Below, piece after piece: positions 7,028 through 15,475 of a stretch of 34,059 nt of DNA. The stretch spans positions 1-34,059 of IMG/VR virus record IMGVR_UViG_3300042294_003544; one strand, written 5' to 3'. The position numbers were made by a program, and so were the translations under genes. Below the pieces are notes generated by a model, which ran no database searches, was not told the origin of the DNA, and was given only the letters and a program-made list of their open reading frames with translations. The DNA comes from a virus. Position 1 is the stretch's first letter, and each line of letters opens with the position of its first letter.

Positions 7028-7222
7028 CTAGAAACGATCGAGAACGAACTTAACCTCGTGTAAAGAGGTGGTGTTAGGGTCTACAAACTCAGCGTAGACG
7101 TAGTCTACAGGCAATTCCATCTCAGATGCAAACTCTTCGCAGAGTGCAAATTTAAGCTCGTCTTCCATCTGAGCTTTCTCCTCAAAAAGGTCGAGGGTGG
7201 ACTTTTTCACGGTTGCTTGCAT
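7028..7222 (-). CDS. Hypothetical acidic protein, 64 aa
   Basis: A short, acidic, probably helical protein (DLFEEKAQMEDELKFALCEEF) ending VKFVLDRF. It has a near-perfect promoter 12 bp before the start (7234-7262), so it is likely well expressed early or from host RNA polymerase. Function unknown. Confidence 0.6.
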   Translation of the reverse strand: MQATVKKSTLDLFEEKAQMEDELKFALCEEFASEMELPVDYVYAEFVDPNTTSLHEVKFVLDRF

Positions 7223-7233
7223 GGACTGAAGTA

Positions 7234-7262
7234 ACTATACCGTTTCTGCGCTGCAGAAACAA
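7234..7262 (-). promoter_or_regulatory. Sigma70-like promoter with perfect palindrome (P6)
   Basis: Minus strand: TTGTTT, 17 nt, TATAGT. GTTTCTGC-agc-GCAGAAAC is a perfect 8+8 inverted repeat overlapping the -35, the best copy in the window and operator-like in form. Confidence 0.7.
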
Positions 7263-7302
7263 GGGGGGAATCCGCCCCGGAGCGCAGGGGGGAATCCGCC
7301 CC
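7263..7302. repeat. Tandem GC-rich repeat behind promoter P6
   Basis: Two identical 16-nt units (GGGGGGAATCCGCCCC) at 7263-7278 and 7287-7302, each able to form a short hairpin. Related GGcGG/CCgCC units precede the other promoters of this family. The following 7303-7336 shows no gene. Confidence 0.65.
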
Positions 7303-7336
7303 TTGCCCCCCGGTCGCAGGAGCCAGGGGCTAGAGA

Positions 7337-7420
7337 TCAGAGATCGTCGCAACGGTTTCTCGATTCTTCACGCAGAGAAATCTCAGTCTCACGCTCGCAA
7401 AGCCTTAACAAAACGTCCAT
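7337..7420 (-). CDS. Possible mini-protein, 27 aa
   Basis: Starts MDVLLRLCERETEIS 7 bp after the stop of the AbrB-like gene, in operon-like spacing, and ends at a TGA. It has no clear ribosome-binding site and is too short to judge by composition. Confidence 0.25.
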   Translation of the reverse strand: MDVLLRLCERETEISLREESRNRCDDL

Positions 7421-7427
7421 GTTCAAC

Positions 7428-7613
7428 TTAGCTATCTCCGTCGGGTTCAATCTTTCGGAAAATGATTCGTCCGGCGAACACCTCGATTCCGAGCGTGTCT
7501 CCTTCTGACCAGCCAACTGCTTGAAGGATCTCTTCAGGGAAGTCAAGAACGAGGTCACCATTGTCGTCGGAGGAAAGTTTCGTTGTAAGGTTATCATTAT
7601 TGTGCTCAAGCAT
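7428..7613 (-). CDS. AbrB/MazE-type DNA-binding or antitoxin-like protein, 61 aa
   Basis: The pattern GDLVLDFPEEILQAVGW, then SEGDTLGIEV, then IIFRK matches the swapped-hairpin AbrB/MazE fold, where the family typically has I-P-x-E-h-h-x-x-L-G-h-x-x-G-D-x-h-x-h-x-h-x-x-x-x-h-h-h. Family members bind DNA as dimers, as transition-state regulators or antitoxins. No toxin gene with a clear match is adjacent, so a stand-alone regulator is more likely. It overlaps the upstream gene by 8 bp in a four-gene operon. Confidence 0.6.
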   Translation of the reverse strand: MLEHNNDNLTTKLSSDDNGDLVLDFPEEILQAVGWSEGDTLGIEVFAGRIIFRKIEPDGDS

Positions 7614-7794
7614 TGTTTTCGATAATTTGAAGGTCCAACTTAGGGTTTATCATGAGTAGGTCATTCCTCATATTTTGTAGTTTGCTTCTGTACCTAGAAG
7701 CTGACGGCCACTCTGCATGTGTCTTCACTATCTTGTTTCCCTCTATTTCAACCAACTTTAGGACACCTGGGGGGAAGTTTCTTGGTGGTATCAT
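7606..7794 (-). CDS. Hypothetical small protein, 62 aa
   Basis: Starts MIPPRNFPPGVLKLVEI and has a basic helical middle. It is coupled to the upstream gene by ATGA and overlaps the AbrB-like gene downstream, so it is probably an operon member. No family recognised. Confidence 0.55.
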   Translation of the reverse strand: MIPPRNFPPGVLKLVEIEGNKIVKTHAEWPSASRYRSKLQNMRNDLLMINPKLDLQIIENNA

Positions 7795-8063
7795 TTTAAG
7801 TCTTGGCTGACGGACCAGGCCATTGCGGCTTGTAGGTCGGCTGCAGCACGTGGTTCGTGCAGCCAGCGCTCATTGGATGGTACTGCAGTCGATGCCCACT
7901 CGTGCAGAATTCCCTCTGCAGGCCGAATCTCAGCCTTTTCGACATCCTCGCCATTCTCATGCAGAGAGCGGGTTGCACTGGCCACTGTGAAGAACTTCTT
8001 GCCTTTCACGTTCCATCCGAAGCCGTCCCACACTCGGCCATCAACGCGAACAACCAAATACAT
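7791..8063 (-). CDS. Hypothetical protein, 90 aa
   Basis: The N-terminal half (YLVVRVDGRVWDGFGW, then KGKKFFTVASATRSLH) looks like a small beta-rich domain of phage or plasmid hypothetical proteins. The C-terminus is helical. It is the first gene of the coupled 8063 to 7428 operon. Function unknown. Confidence 0.6.
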   Translation of the reverse strand: MYLVVRVDGRVWDGFGWNVKGKKFFTVASATRSLHENGEDVEKAEIRPAEGILHEWASTAVPSNERWLHEPRAAADLQAAMAWSVSQDLK

Positions 8064-8118
8064 AATAGTTCTCGGGTAGCTGAGACTAGCTTAGCGCCTC
8101 GACACGTCGGTAAAGGGC

Positions 8119-8556
8119 TCACATGCCAAGGTAAGCTTGAAGGAGGTACTGGTCCGTAAGAACCGCATCAGAGATGCCCTGAATACGATTGGAAAGTGCG
8201 ACCAGGCGGGGGTCACCCTCGATGCTCTCGACAAACTCGAAAAACAAGGCGAGTGTGGCGCTCAAGGACATTAAAAAGTCAAGGGAAAGTTCGGCCAAGA
8301 ACTTACAGTCGTAGTTCTGCATCGAGATTCCAGGGCCGCTGAAGAGTGCGAAGTCGGGGTTGTGCTGAAACGCTCTTAGGCTCTCAACAAGGCCATCAAT
8401 TTGCCCGGAAAGGTCGGTATAAACTCTCTCGAAAAGAAGGTGGCACTCGTAGAAATTCGGTCCCCTTACGTTCCAGTGCGACATGCGACTTACAGTTATC
8501 GCGTCATTAAGTGCCTTAATGGTCTTATTTGCGTATACCGTGAAATTTTCTTCCAT
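8119..8556 (-). CDS. Dps-like mini-ferritin, 145 aa
   Basis: Dps proteins are 12-mer cages that oxidise and store iron with peroxide and protect DNA. The motif SHWNVRGPNFYECHLLFE followed by QIDGLVES is the Dps signature. The four ferroxidase residues fall at H27, H39, D54 and E58, with the same spacing as H31, H43, D58 and E62 of E. coli numbering. The length is slightly short for the family (about 160-170), mainly at the N-terminus, which lacks the DNA-binding Lys tail. A GGGTAAAA-type late motif lies 22 bp before the start. In a cyanophage it could detoxify peroxide from photosynthesis or hold iron; DNA binding is doubtful. Confidence 0.8.
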   Translation of the reverse strand: MEENFTVYANKTIKALNDAITVSRMSHWNVRGPNFYECHLLFERVYTDLSGQIDGLVESLRAFQHNPDFALFSGPGISMQNYDCKFLAELSLDFLMSLSATLALFFEFVESIEGDPRLVALSNRIQGISDAVLTDQYLLQAYLGM

Positions 8557-8578
8557 TGTGGTCCAGTGACTCGACTAA

Positions 8579-8588
8579 GTTTTACCCC
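8579..8588 (-). promoter_or_regulatory. GGGTAAAA-type late promoter motif
   Basis: Minus strand GGGGTAAAAC, 22 nt before the Dps-like start. See the family described in the findings. Confidence 0.55.
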
Positions 8589-8626
8589 TTTTCTGTGTGG
8601 TGAGAACGGTTCACACCCCCAGGAAA

Positions 8627-9247
8627 TCAGTACTTAATTGTCCAGTCTCCTTTCGATCCCTTATTTATCTCAAAGTCAAACTTTTTCGGCTTTTCAGAGT
8701 CCGTGTTGTCAAAGAATTTACCGGAAAAGGACTTTCCGTCAGGGGACTGCAGGTAGCTGTTACTTTCATTTGGGGGGTTTCCATCCCTGTCCGTGACACT
8801 CGACACACCGTCGAGGTAGACAGAGGAAATCACCTTTTTAAGGAAAAGCTCGATTTTGTCTGACATGTTGCCCGTTTCGGCAAAGCTGAGATCAAAGTCG
8901 AGTTCGTTGAAGCTACTTACTTCGCCGCAAGGGTCTTGGAGGAGCTTTTCTGATTGTATCTCAAGGATGTTTCTTTCGTCGGGCCAATCCGAATCCTGAG
9001 TGTAAATTAGACGCTCAACAACCTCGGAAAACTCCTCGTAGGTTTTCTCAGTGAGTGTGACACGGTTGAGTAGATTCAAGAGTGATACAGAACCGTCGGA
9101 GTAGTCGTGGGAGAGGCCTTCAACGTAGCTGTTCGGAATAGAAGCAAGGTCCCCTCTCGAAGCTTCCCACAGCATATCTGTTACTTTCCTTGCACTTATC
9201 TCAAAGTTTTCGTCCCTTGCGAACGAGGGATTGCGGTCCATAACCAT
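8627..9247 (-). CDS. Hypothetical acidic protein, 206 aa
   Basis: I start at the ATG at 9247 (MVMDRNPSFARDEN; alternative 9241) because a GGGTAAAATA motif sits at 9275-9282. A longer frame to 9307 would run through it and into the upstream gene. The protein is acidic and Ser/Asp-rich, with no membrane segment. The C-terminal part (DGNPPNESNSY to KKFDFEINKG) resembles beta-rich structural phage proteins in composition only. Function unknown. Confidence 0.6.
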   Translation of the reverse strand: MVMDRNPSFARDENFEISARKVTDMLWEASRGDLASIPNSYVEGLSHDYSDGSVSLLNLLNRVTLTEKTYEEFSEVVERLIYTQDSDWPDERNILEIQSEKLLQDPCGEVSSFNELDFDLSFAETGNMSDKIELFLKKVISSVYLDGVSSVTDRDGNPPNESNSYLQSPDGKSFSGKFFDNTDSEKPKKFDFEINKGSKGDWTIKY

Positions 9248-9274
9248 GGTCGGCTGAGCACTTCTTACAGGGTA

Positions 9275-9282
9275 TTTTACCC
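9275..9282 (-). promoter_or_regulatory. GGGTAAAA late promoter motif
   Basis: Minus strand GGGGTAAAATA, 27 nt before the ATG at 9247. It overlaps the 3' end of the glycosyltransferase region. Confidence 0.5.
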
Positions 9283-9285
9283 CAT

Positions 9286-10362
9286 TTAGACACTCAAAGT
9301 ATACCAACCTTTATCCCACAGATTGTTCAAGTCGGAGAATATCCGAGCGTACTTCTTTCCGCACGCGTCAAGGCTGTACCTTGCTGCTGAAAGCTCGTGT
9401 ATCCTCTTTCGGTCCAGGTCCCCCACGCTATGCAAAGCATTCACCCACTCTTGAAGAGTGTGGCATCGAAACCCGGTAACACCCTCGATGACGGTCTCTG
9501 TGAAAGCACCGTAGTCCACGGATACTAGAGGAGTCCCGCAGAGCATTCCTTCGACGCCGGACCCACCAAATGGTTCTGTAAAGGTAGTCGGCATTAAGCA
9601 GGCACGTGCGTTTCTCAGGAAAGTGCTACGTTCTTTGCCCTTGAGTGGCCCCACGTACTCAATATTAGGATGTTCCCAGGGTGTTGGATCTCCTTGTCCG
9701 GCCAGGCGGATTTTCCACGGGCTGTAGTCTGCGAGTGCCTTGATTGTGTCAAGACCTTTCAGTGGGGTTATTCTTCCCAGGAACGCGAGATAGTCACCGC
9801 TTTCGAAGGAGGGCTCCCACTCGCTTGTGTCAAAATAATTGGGAATAACCCACTCGTAGTTCTCCCCGTTTCGTCCCTCTTTGCCTTGGTGATAGTGCAT
9901 CCAGGCGTATGATTCAAAGATTTTTTTCGTTCCAACCATGGTTGTAGGGTAGCCAATACCGGTTTCAACGTGTGTGTTGGACGGGAACTTACTCAGTAGG
10001 GTCGAATGGGCGTGGCCAAAGGGGTGGCAGATAATGTCGCGAGGTTTTACACGGTCGTGAAGCGCAGGAATTAGACGAGACTCAAAGAGTTGGTGACCCT
10101 CTGTTCCAATTGTGGCGTCGTCTCCATGGAATTCCCGATCGTCGCGGTTGCCGTATAGTCTGTCAAATTCTTCTGCCGTTAGCATTGTGACATGCTCAGA
10201 GGCGTTTGCAACAGAACCTTCGTTGGCGTACTCAATTACGTTGTACCCTTGCGCCTTCATCATCTTCGGAAAGCGCATAGCCTTTCCGGTAAACGCGCAG
10301 TGGCTATATTGTTGGGTGGGCAGGGTGTGAAAAATTCCGATGAGATGGAGTGTTGGTTTCAT
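9286..10362 (-). CDS. GT4-family glycosyltransferase, 358 aa
   Basis: Retaining GT-B glycosyltransferases of family 4 move sugars from nucleotide-sugars. The C-terminal Rossmann half has FLGRITPLKGLDT (donor-domain start) and the E-x7-E signature EPFGGSGVE, followed by CGTPLVSVDYGAFTE and GVTGF, all family hallmarks. The N-terminal half (HLIGIFHT, then HPFGHAHSTLL) is the acceptor domain and is diverged. It lies next to the tail-fibre module, so it may glycosylate virion proteins, host surface sugars or modified DNA bases; the sequence does not say which. Full family length. Confidence 0.85.
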   Translation of the reverse strand: MKPTLHLIGIFHTLPTQQYSHCAFTGKAMRFPKMMKAQGYNVIEYANEGSVANASEHVTMLTAEEFDRLYGNRDDREFHGDDATIGTEGHQLFESRLIPALHDRVKPRDIICHPFGHAHSTLLSKFPSNTHVETGIGYPTTMVGTKKIFESYAWMHYHQGKEGRNGENYEWVIPNYFDTSEWEPSFESGDYLAFLGRITPLKGLDTIKALADYSPWKIRLAGQGDPTPWEHPNIEYVGPLKGKERSTFLRNARACLMPTTFTEPFGGSGVEGMLCGTPLVSVDYGAFTETVIEGVTGFRCHTLQEWVNALHSVGDLDRKRIHELSAARYSLDACGKKYARIFSDLNNLWDKGWYTLSV

Positions 10363-10407
10363 TTTGCTTATGAAGTTGCCTGAACAAAGCTATTTTAGCT
10401 TGAGCCT

Positions 10408-10614
10408 GTGGACGTAAAGAATTTTACGGACGAGTGGAGCGTCAAAGGCAAAACGCAAACTTTTGTAGCGCCAATTGATCCAATCAATCTAACTGTGATT
10501 GCCTTGGGTTGCGGTTGTTGTTTCAATCTAGCCAAAACAATTAACTTAGAAACTGTAAGCCATGGCTGTTGCTGTGGCTTTATTATAGGCTTGCTGGCCT
10601 GGCTCATGAGTTAA
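10408..10614 (+). CDS. Possible Cys-rich membrane peptide, 68 aa (rightward)
   Basis: A GTG start gives a protein with two Cys clusters (GCGCC and GCCCG) and a C-terminal hydrophobic segment (FIIGLLAWLM). A leftward 70-aa frame occupies the same bases, starting 3 bp after the upstream stop, but has a less protein-like Gln/Pro-rich composition. The two genes converge here and there may be no gene. No ribosome-binding site is evident. Confidence 0.3.
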   Translation: MDVKNFTDEWSVKGKTQTFVAPIDPINLTVIALGCGCCFNLAKTINLETVSHGCCCGFIIGLLAWLMS

Positions 10615-11519
10615 ATCGGGTACCGGATGATGACCTCTCCATTGCGGCTAACAGACGCCGGGCTGGAGCCGATCGAGCCTCGCCCGCCGCCGCCGGGTCC
10701 GTCTGCGCCCAGTGCATTAGGCGGCAAAGTGAGGCCACCTGACCCGCCGCCGCAGCGGGCCCGTGGCGTGCCAGTGATCGCAGACGTGATGCCGTCGCCG
10801 CCCCGGCCATCAGCGTTAGTCACCTGGCCGTTCCCTGGCTGCGCAGCCCCCCCGCCGCCGCCGCCGCCATAGCTGGCACCCCGGTCGAAAGTTCCGCCAC
10901 CGTTGCAGCCCTGCCCCGTGGTGCCTGCGCCCGCTGGCCCGGCGCCCTGCCCCGAGAATTGCGCGTAACTGGCGCCACCTCCAGAGCCATAGCTGCCGCC
11001 CGCAACGCCGCCGGGGCCGCCGCCTAGCCCGGTGATTCCGGCGAATGAGCTATCCCCTCCACGAGTGCCGAAAAAGTTCGATGATGTAGCCGAAAGACCG
11101 GCTAGGCCTATTACGACTATGTATTGCTGCGGCGTAACGATTAGGCGCGGTTCGGCTGGTAGCCCCCCGCCAGTTTGCTCACCCGGCACCGAACAGCGAT
11201 AGCCGCCAGCCCCAGCGCCACCGCCCCCCCACTGCGACCGACTGGCGCCACCCGCCGCGCCCGCAATCAAATACTCTAGATTGGGTCCTCCATTTGTTAC
11301 GTCAAATGTGTATGTACCGGGTACGCTAAAAAGATGAACTTTATAATTTATTCCGCCTACATTAATTACGGACTCTACACCACCAGTGGCAATAATGCCG
11401 CCGCTGGGGGGCCTGCGCCGGCTCACGGTAATCACTGGCCGCACCTCCCGATCCACCTTTCCGGCAGCAGGAGTGATCCAAGGGGGTGGAAGACGTACTC
11501 CATTACTGCTCGACTGCAT
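10611..11519 (-). CDS. Glycine-rich tail-fibre tip / adhesin-like protein, 302 aa
   Basis: I start at the ATG at 11519, which overlaps the upstream stop by 17 bp. After a linker, residues from about 75 on follow the glycine-rich phage and bacterial surface domain pattern: YTFDVTNG, EYLIAGAAGG, many poly-Gly loops, and the typical end GEVIIRYPI. Such domains form polyglycine sandwich receptor-binding tips in several phages. GC content is much higher than in the neighbours because of Gly codons. Position last in the fibre operon fits a tip or adhesin that determines host range (inference). Confidence 0.7.
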   Translation of the reverse strand: MQSSSNGVRLPPPWITPAAGKVDREVRPVITVSRRRPPSGGIIATGGVESVINVGGINYKVHLFSVPGTYTFDVTNGGPNLEYLIAGAAGGASRSQWGGGGAGAGGYRCSVPGEQTGGGLPAEPRLIVTPQQYIVVIGLAGLSATSSNFFGTRGGDSSFAGITGLGGGPGGVAGGSYGSGGGASYAQFSGQGAGPAGAGTTGQGCNGGGTFDRGASYGGGGGGGAAQPGNGQVTNADGRGGDGITSAITGTPRARCGGGSGGLTLPPNALGADGPGGGGRGSIGSSPASVSRNGEVIIRYPI

Positions 11520-12168
11520 TAACCCATCCCGAAATGGTCTCCCCTGTTTCAGGGTTAACTCCGGCCATTTTACTGAAAGGCCAGTCATCTATGTTACCGG
11601 ACTCTCCTGCTTCTTCAATTGCAGCGTATATCTGAGCAAGACGTGCGTCGTTGTGAAAAGACGCTTGAAGCAACCTTTCATGACGCTCAATTAAGGTTAC
11701 GTACTGATCCAAAAGATTATTGGCGGCCACCTGCTCTTTTGCGTAGTTTAGCTTTTCGGTGTAACCGTTCTCCTGAGGCCACAATTGAGCGTTGTTTTGA
11801 TCAGCGTACCCTTTGGCCAGTGCCCTCAGCTCAGCTTTGCTGCGTCGCTTAAGCGTTCGGGTCTCTTCGTACGTTCCTTGAGGGTGGCCGACTGGCGGTT
11901 TCGGGGAAATAGGCTTTAAAGCTCGACCGCTATTTTCACTGTCAACAAAACGCAACTCAGTGTCAAATGGCGCTGCAAAAAATGGAACTACCCTAAAAAA
12001 CTCCTCATTAAAGTCATGAACTTCGCCCCTAAGGGTGGGCCAACGATTCCCGCTAGGGTTGTTAATTTGCCCATTGCTAACGTTCACAAATAAAGCAACG
12101 CTCTGGCCTTCATTTGGACCGTCGGAGAAGTACTCGACGCCAGTCGTAGGATTGATAGTAGTGTTCAT
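11503..12168 (-). CDS. Tail-fibre-associated protein / fibre assembly candidate, 221 aa
   Basis: Starts MNTTINPTTGVEYFSD, 4 bp after the stop of the collagen-like fibre gene; the longer frame to 12225 would overlap that gene. Two parts: a beta-rich N-terminal 90 residues, then a helical C-terminal 120 (SKAELRALAKGYADQ to YAAIEEAGESGNIDDWPF). Phages often place a chaperone or short connector after a fibre gene, and the Asn/Gln-rich helical tail fits, but I recognise no named family. Confidence 0.6.
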   Translation of the reverse strand: MNTTINPTTGVEYFSDGPNEGQSVALFVNVSNGQINNPSGNRWPTLRGEVHDFNEEFFRVVPFFAAPFDTELRFVDSENSGRALKPISPKPPVGHPQGTYEETRTLKRRSKAELRALAKGYADQNNAQLWPQENGYTEKLNYAKEQVAANNLLDQYVTLIERHERLLQASFHNDARLAQIYAAIEEAGESGNIDDWPFSKMAGVNPETGETISGWVNAVEQ

Positions 12169-12172
12169 GGGA

Positions 12173-15133
12173 TCAGTTGTAACGAATGGTTGCGGTGAAA
12201 ATGTGACCGGACGACCCGGTGCCAATCTGAACTAGGTCGACGCCTAAAGTGTCCCCGGCAATGAGGGTTAGGGTGCCCGTAAGGGTGCCGCTAACGTCCA
12301 CATAGATTCCCGTGGTTGCGGGCAGAGATGCGTTAGCAGTGAGTAGGTTGGTTCGAGTACCACTGCGACGCGCATAAAACATTGCCTGACTGCTTCCACT
12401 GGTTGATGGTGCGGTGGGGTTAAGCTCCCAAAAAGCACCCGTCACAGTGCAAGAACGTTGAACTGTCGTCTCAACGTAGTTGGTAGCTGGTGTGGTGGTT
12501 TCGCCTTTGTTGCTGACAACAAACTTAAGGGTGTCGGTGAACTGCAGGGAACCAGCGTTGATTGAGAGGCTGCCGCCCAACGCGGCTCCAGCAGGTGAAC
12601 CAGAGTTGTTGTAAATTACTTGACCTGTGGAACCCGCGATGGGGCCTGTTGCCCCAGTAGCCCCAGCGGCACCTGTGGCCCCCGATACGCCTGTGAGGCC
12701 CGTGGCCCCCGACGCCCCCGTAGGACCGGTTATGCCGGACACTCCAACAGCACCCGTGGCTCCGGCCATACCCGTGGCACCCGTGGCTCCCGTAGATCCC
12801 TGAGCACCGCTCACCAAGGCAAGGAACAATGAGTGGTTGTTACTGAAGTTTGATGTTCCTAACCCGGACGAGTTCAGCAGGGTTACAGGATACTGCCAGT
12901 AGCTGTTTGATGAACCAGGGTTTATATTCGTGGGTGCGCCGTCAACCACCCAAGTTTGATAGTTTAAGCTATCGTTCTTGTCTTGTACGACAATTTTTTC
13001 GGCTGGGGCTATCTGAGATAAGAATATATCAATGTCTATGTTGTCACCCGTTAAATGACTAATGCTTAGTGTCGTAGAGGTGATTTGAGCTAGATTGTTC
13101 CAGATTAGGTACCCTGAGTCAGGGTTTCCCATGGTGGCCGTAGTTTTTGCTCTATAGAGGAATAAATTAGAAGAAAGTCCTTGGGGGCCAGTGGGACCTG
13201 TGCTACCGGTTGATCCTGTCACTCCTGTTGCCCCAGTCGCTCCAGCTACTCCAACGCCTGTTGCCCCTGTTGTTCCCGCTCCTGTTGCACCAACAGCCCC
13301 TGTTGCTCCGTCCGTTCCTGCTACTCCTGTTGCCCCTGTTGTTCCCGCTCCTGTTGCACCAACAGCCCCGGTTGCCCCAGTCGCTCCAGTTACTCCAACG
13401 CCTGTTGCCCCAGTCGCCCCAGTTGCTCCAATCGTTCCTGCTACTCCCGTCGCCCCTATTATTCCAGCGCCCGTAGCACCAACAGCCCCCGTAGCACCAA
13501 CAGCCCCGGTTGCCCCAGTCGCTCCAGCTACTCCGACGCCTGTTGCTCCAGTGGCCCCAGTTGTTCCCGCCCCTGTTGCACCAACAGCCCCTGTTGCACC
13601 AACAGCCCCTTCTACTCCAGTCGCCCCTGTTGTTCCAGCCCCTGTTGCACCAACAGCCCCTGTTGCCCCTGTTGCTCCAGTTACTCCAACGCCTGTTGCC
13701 CCAATCGCTCCAGTTGTTCCAGCCCCTGTTGCACCAACAGCCCCGGTTGCCCCAGTCGCTCCAGCTACTCCGACGCCTGTTGCTCCAGTGGCCCCAGTTG
13801 TTCCCGCCCCTGTTGCACCAACAGCCCCTGTTGCACCAACAGCCCCTTCTACTCCAGTCGCCCCTGTTGTTCCAGCCCCTGTTGCACCAACAGCCCCTGT
13901 TGCTCCAACCGTTCCTGCTACTCCCGTCGCCCCTATTATTCCAGCGCCCGTAGCACCAACAGCCCCTGTTGCACCAACAGCCCCTGTTGCACCAACAGCC
14001 CCTGCTACTCCAGTCGCCCCTGTTGTTCCAGCCCCTGTTGCACCAACAGCCCCTGTTGCCCCTGTTGCTCCATTTACTCCAACGCCTGTTGCCCCAATCG
14101 CTCCAGTTGTTCCAGCCCCTGTTGCACCAACAGCCCCGGTTGCCCCAGTCGCTCCAGCTACTCCGACGCCTGTTGCTCCAGTGGCCCCAGTTGTTCCCGC
14201 CCCTGTTGCACCAACAGCCCCGGTTGCCCCAGTCGCTCCAGCTACTCCGACGCCTGTTGCTCCAGTGGCCCCAGTTGTTCCCGCCCCTGTTGCACCAACA
14301 GCCCCTGTTGCACCAACAGCCCCTGCTACTCCAGTCGCCCCAGTTGTTCCCGCCCCTGTTGCACCAACAGCCCCTGTTGCTCCAACCGTTCCTGCTACTC
14401 CCGTCGCCCCTATTATTCCAGCGCCCGTAGCACCAACAGCCCCTGTTGCACCAACAGCCCCTGCTACTCCCGTCGCTCCTGTTGTTCCCGCCCCTGTTGC
14501 ACCAACAGCCCCTGTTGCCCCAGTGGCCCCGGCTACTCCAACGCCTGTTGCTCCAGTCGCTCCTGTTGTTCCCGCCCCTGTTGCACCAACAGCCCCTGTT
14601 GCCCCAGTGGCCCCTGCTACTCCAGCCCCTGTTGCCCCAGTGGCACCACCCGGAGAACCTGCAGGACCACTTGGACCCGTGGCACCGATTGGCCCAGACG
14701 CCCCTGCAGGACCTGCGTCCCCCCTGAAACTCGATATCCACTGCCCACCGTCTAAGTCAACGTACCATATCGACAAGTAAGACGACAGGGTATCAAACCA
14801 CAAATCACCCTCAGTCGGGTCTGGAGGAGGTGAAGCGGATACTGTTACGGGAGAGCTATTCGAAGAGCAGGGTGGCTCACCCGCCACTTCATCCCATCGA
14901 CCCCCCTCAAGGGTAACCACCCATATCTTCAATGTGAAATCCGTAGGGTTGTACCAGAGAGCACCACTTACCGGACTCGGTGGTGGAGAAGAGGATACGA
15001 ACGCATTAGCGTAGGTAATTTGCGTACACGAATCGCTCAGAGTAATCCACTGCCTACCCGTCCAGCGATAACTATTGCCTTGCCAAAGGAAAATCTGACC
15101 CGGCGTTGGATTTAAGGGGAAATTCTCTATCAT
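12173..15133 (-). CDS. Collagen-like tail fibre protein, 986 aa
   Basis: Domains in order: residues 1-35 hold [15 protein letters not shown]; two related repeats follow ([20 protein letters not shown] and [20 protein letters not shown]), typical of virion attachment segments. From about residue 140 to 630 there is a Gly-x-y collagen array dominated by [18 protein letters not shown] units. A globular insert comes next (about 640-770), then a short second collagen stretch. The C-terminal domain (about 830-986) is a beta-rich head ending TATIRYN. Collagen repeats form stiff trimeric rods in phage fibres. DNA units of about 80-110 bp recur nearly identically, so copy number probably varies between relatives. 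Confidence 0.85.
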   Translation of the reverse strand: MIENFPLNPTPGQIFLWQGNSYRWTGRQWITLSDSCTQITYANAFVSSSPPPSPVSGALWYNPTDFTLKIWVVTLEGGRWDEVAGEPPCSSNSSPVTVSASPPPDPTEGDLWFDTLSSYLSIWYVDLDGGQWISSFRGDAGPAGASGPIGATGPSGPAGSPGGATGATGAGVAGATGATGAVGATGAGTTGATGATGVGVAGATGATGAVGATGAGTTGATGVAGAVGATGAVGATGAGIIGATGVAGTVGATGAVGATGAGTTGATGVAGAVGATGAVGATGAGTTGATGATGVGVAGATGATGAVGATGAGTTGATGATGVGVAGATGATGAVGATGAGTTGAIGATGVGVNGATGATGAVGATGAGTTGATGVAGAVGATGAVGATGAVGATGAGIIGATGVAGTVGATGAVGATGAGTTGATGVEGAVGATGAVGATGAGTTGATGATGVGVAGATGATGAVGATGAGTTGAIGATGVGVTGATGATGAVGATGAGTTGATGVEGAVGATGAVGATGAGTTGATGATGVGVAGATGATGAVGATGAVGATGAGIIGATGVAGTIGATGATGATGVGVTGATGATGAVGATGAGTTGATGVAGTDGATGAVGATGAGTTGATGVGVAGATGATGVTGSTGSTGPTGPQGLSSNLFLYRAKTTATMGNPDSGYLIWNNLAQITSTTLSISHLTGDNIDIDIFLSQIAPAEKIVVQDKNDSLNYQTWVVDGAPTNINPGSSNSYWQYPVTLLNSSGLGTSNFSNNHSLFLALVSGAQGSTGATGATGMAGATGAVGVSGITGPTGASGATGLTGVSGATGAAGATGATGPIAGSTGQVIYNNSGSPAGAALGGSLSINAGSLQFTDTLKFVVSNKGETTTPATNYVETTVQRSCTVTGAFWELNPTAPSTSGSSQAMFYARRSGTRTNLLTANASLPATTGIYVDVSGTLTGTLTLIAGDTLGVDLVQIGTGSSGHIFTATIRYN
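13203..14700 (-). repeat. Minisatellite-like array encoding collagen triplets
   Basis: Higher-order units built of 9-nt triplet codons recur many times, for example the block around 13740-13850 recurs near 14150-14220 and 14220-14300. This explains the long open frames on both strands in the region. It is not a CRISPR: there are no unique spacers. Confidence 0.8.
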
Positions 15134-15138
15134 CTCGC

Positions 15139-15375
15139 TTACAAGTTCTCACCCAACTTGTGGTACTTAGGGTTTAAGACTCCGCCACTCAACTCAATCT
15201 TTTGAATGCGAATTCCAAGGTCGTGGTAAATGTCAAATATACTTACCCTTTTCGTGGACTTAACTACGTCTACAACACCGTCTTCTCGTGTAACAGTGTG
15301 GCAATCCGAGGTGAGTCGTCTCGGGTCGATCTCTGAGAGCTCGACGTTTTCGGCAACGACTTTAACCTGCGACAT
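15139..15375 (-). CDS. Hypothetical protein upstream of the fibre gene, 78 aa
   Basis: Starts [20 protein letters not shown] and ends 5 bp before the fibre start, so it is probably the first gene of the tail-fibre operon. A GGGTAAAA motif lies 26 bp upstream (15401-15408). It is a small soluble mixed alpha/beta protein; a tail or fibre-assembly role is inferred from position only. Confidence 0.6.
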   Translation of the reverse strand: MSQVKVVAENVELSEIDPRRLTSDCHTVTREDGVVDVVKSTKRVSIFDIYHDLGIRIQKIELSGGVLNPKYHKLGENL

Positions 15376-15400
15376 TTACTCTGACTTGGGCGCTGCCTAC

Positions 15401-15408
15401 TTTTACCC
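15401..15408 (-). promoter_or_regulatory. GGGTAAAA late promoter motif (fibre operon)
   Basis: Minus strand AAGGGTAAAAGTA, 26 nt before the 78-aa gene that leads the tail-fibre operon. Confidence 0.55.
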
Positions 15409-15475
15409 TTATTTTTCAGAGTTTACGGCCCGTTCGGGCAGCTATTTTACTAAGGAAATACTAAAAGAGTTCCGC

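Noticed and set aside
10395-10607. 70-aa leftward frame starting right after the Gly-rich tip gene
   Set aside because: Gln/Pro-rich composition without any domain pattern; the opposite frame at 10408-10614 looks slightly more protein-like, though neither is strong.
11503-12225. Longer start for the fibre-associated protein
   Set aside because: The extra 19 residues lie inside the end of the fibre gene; the ATG at 12168 is 4 bp after its stop.
13203-14700. CRISPR array
   Set aside because: Repeats have no unique spacers and all units are in-frame Gly-x-y codons of one protein.
13191-14780. A 529-codon rightward frame (Pro-Val-Ala-Pro repeats) and a second leftward frame (Cys/Asn/Arg repeats) in the fibre region
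   Set aside because: Both are mirror images of the 9-nt periodic collagen array on the minus strand; the real frame has flanking non-repeat domains and operon context.
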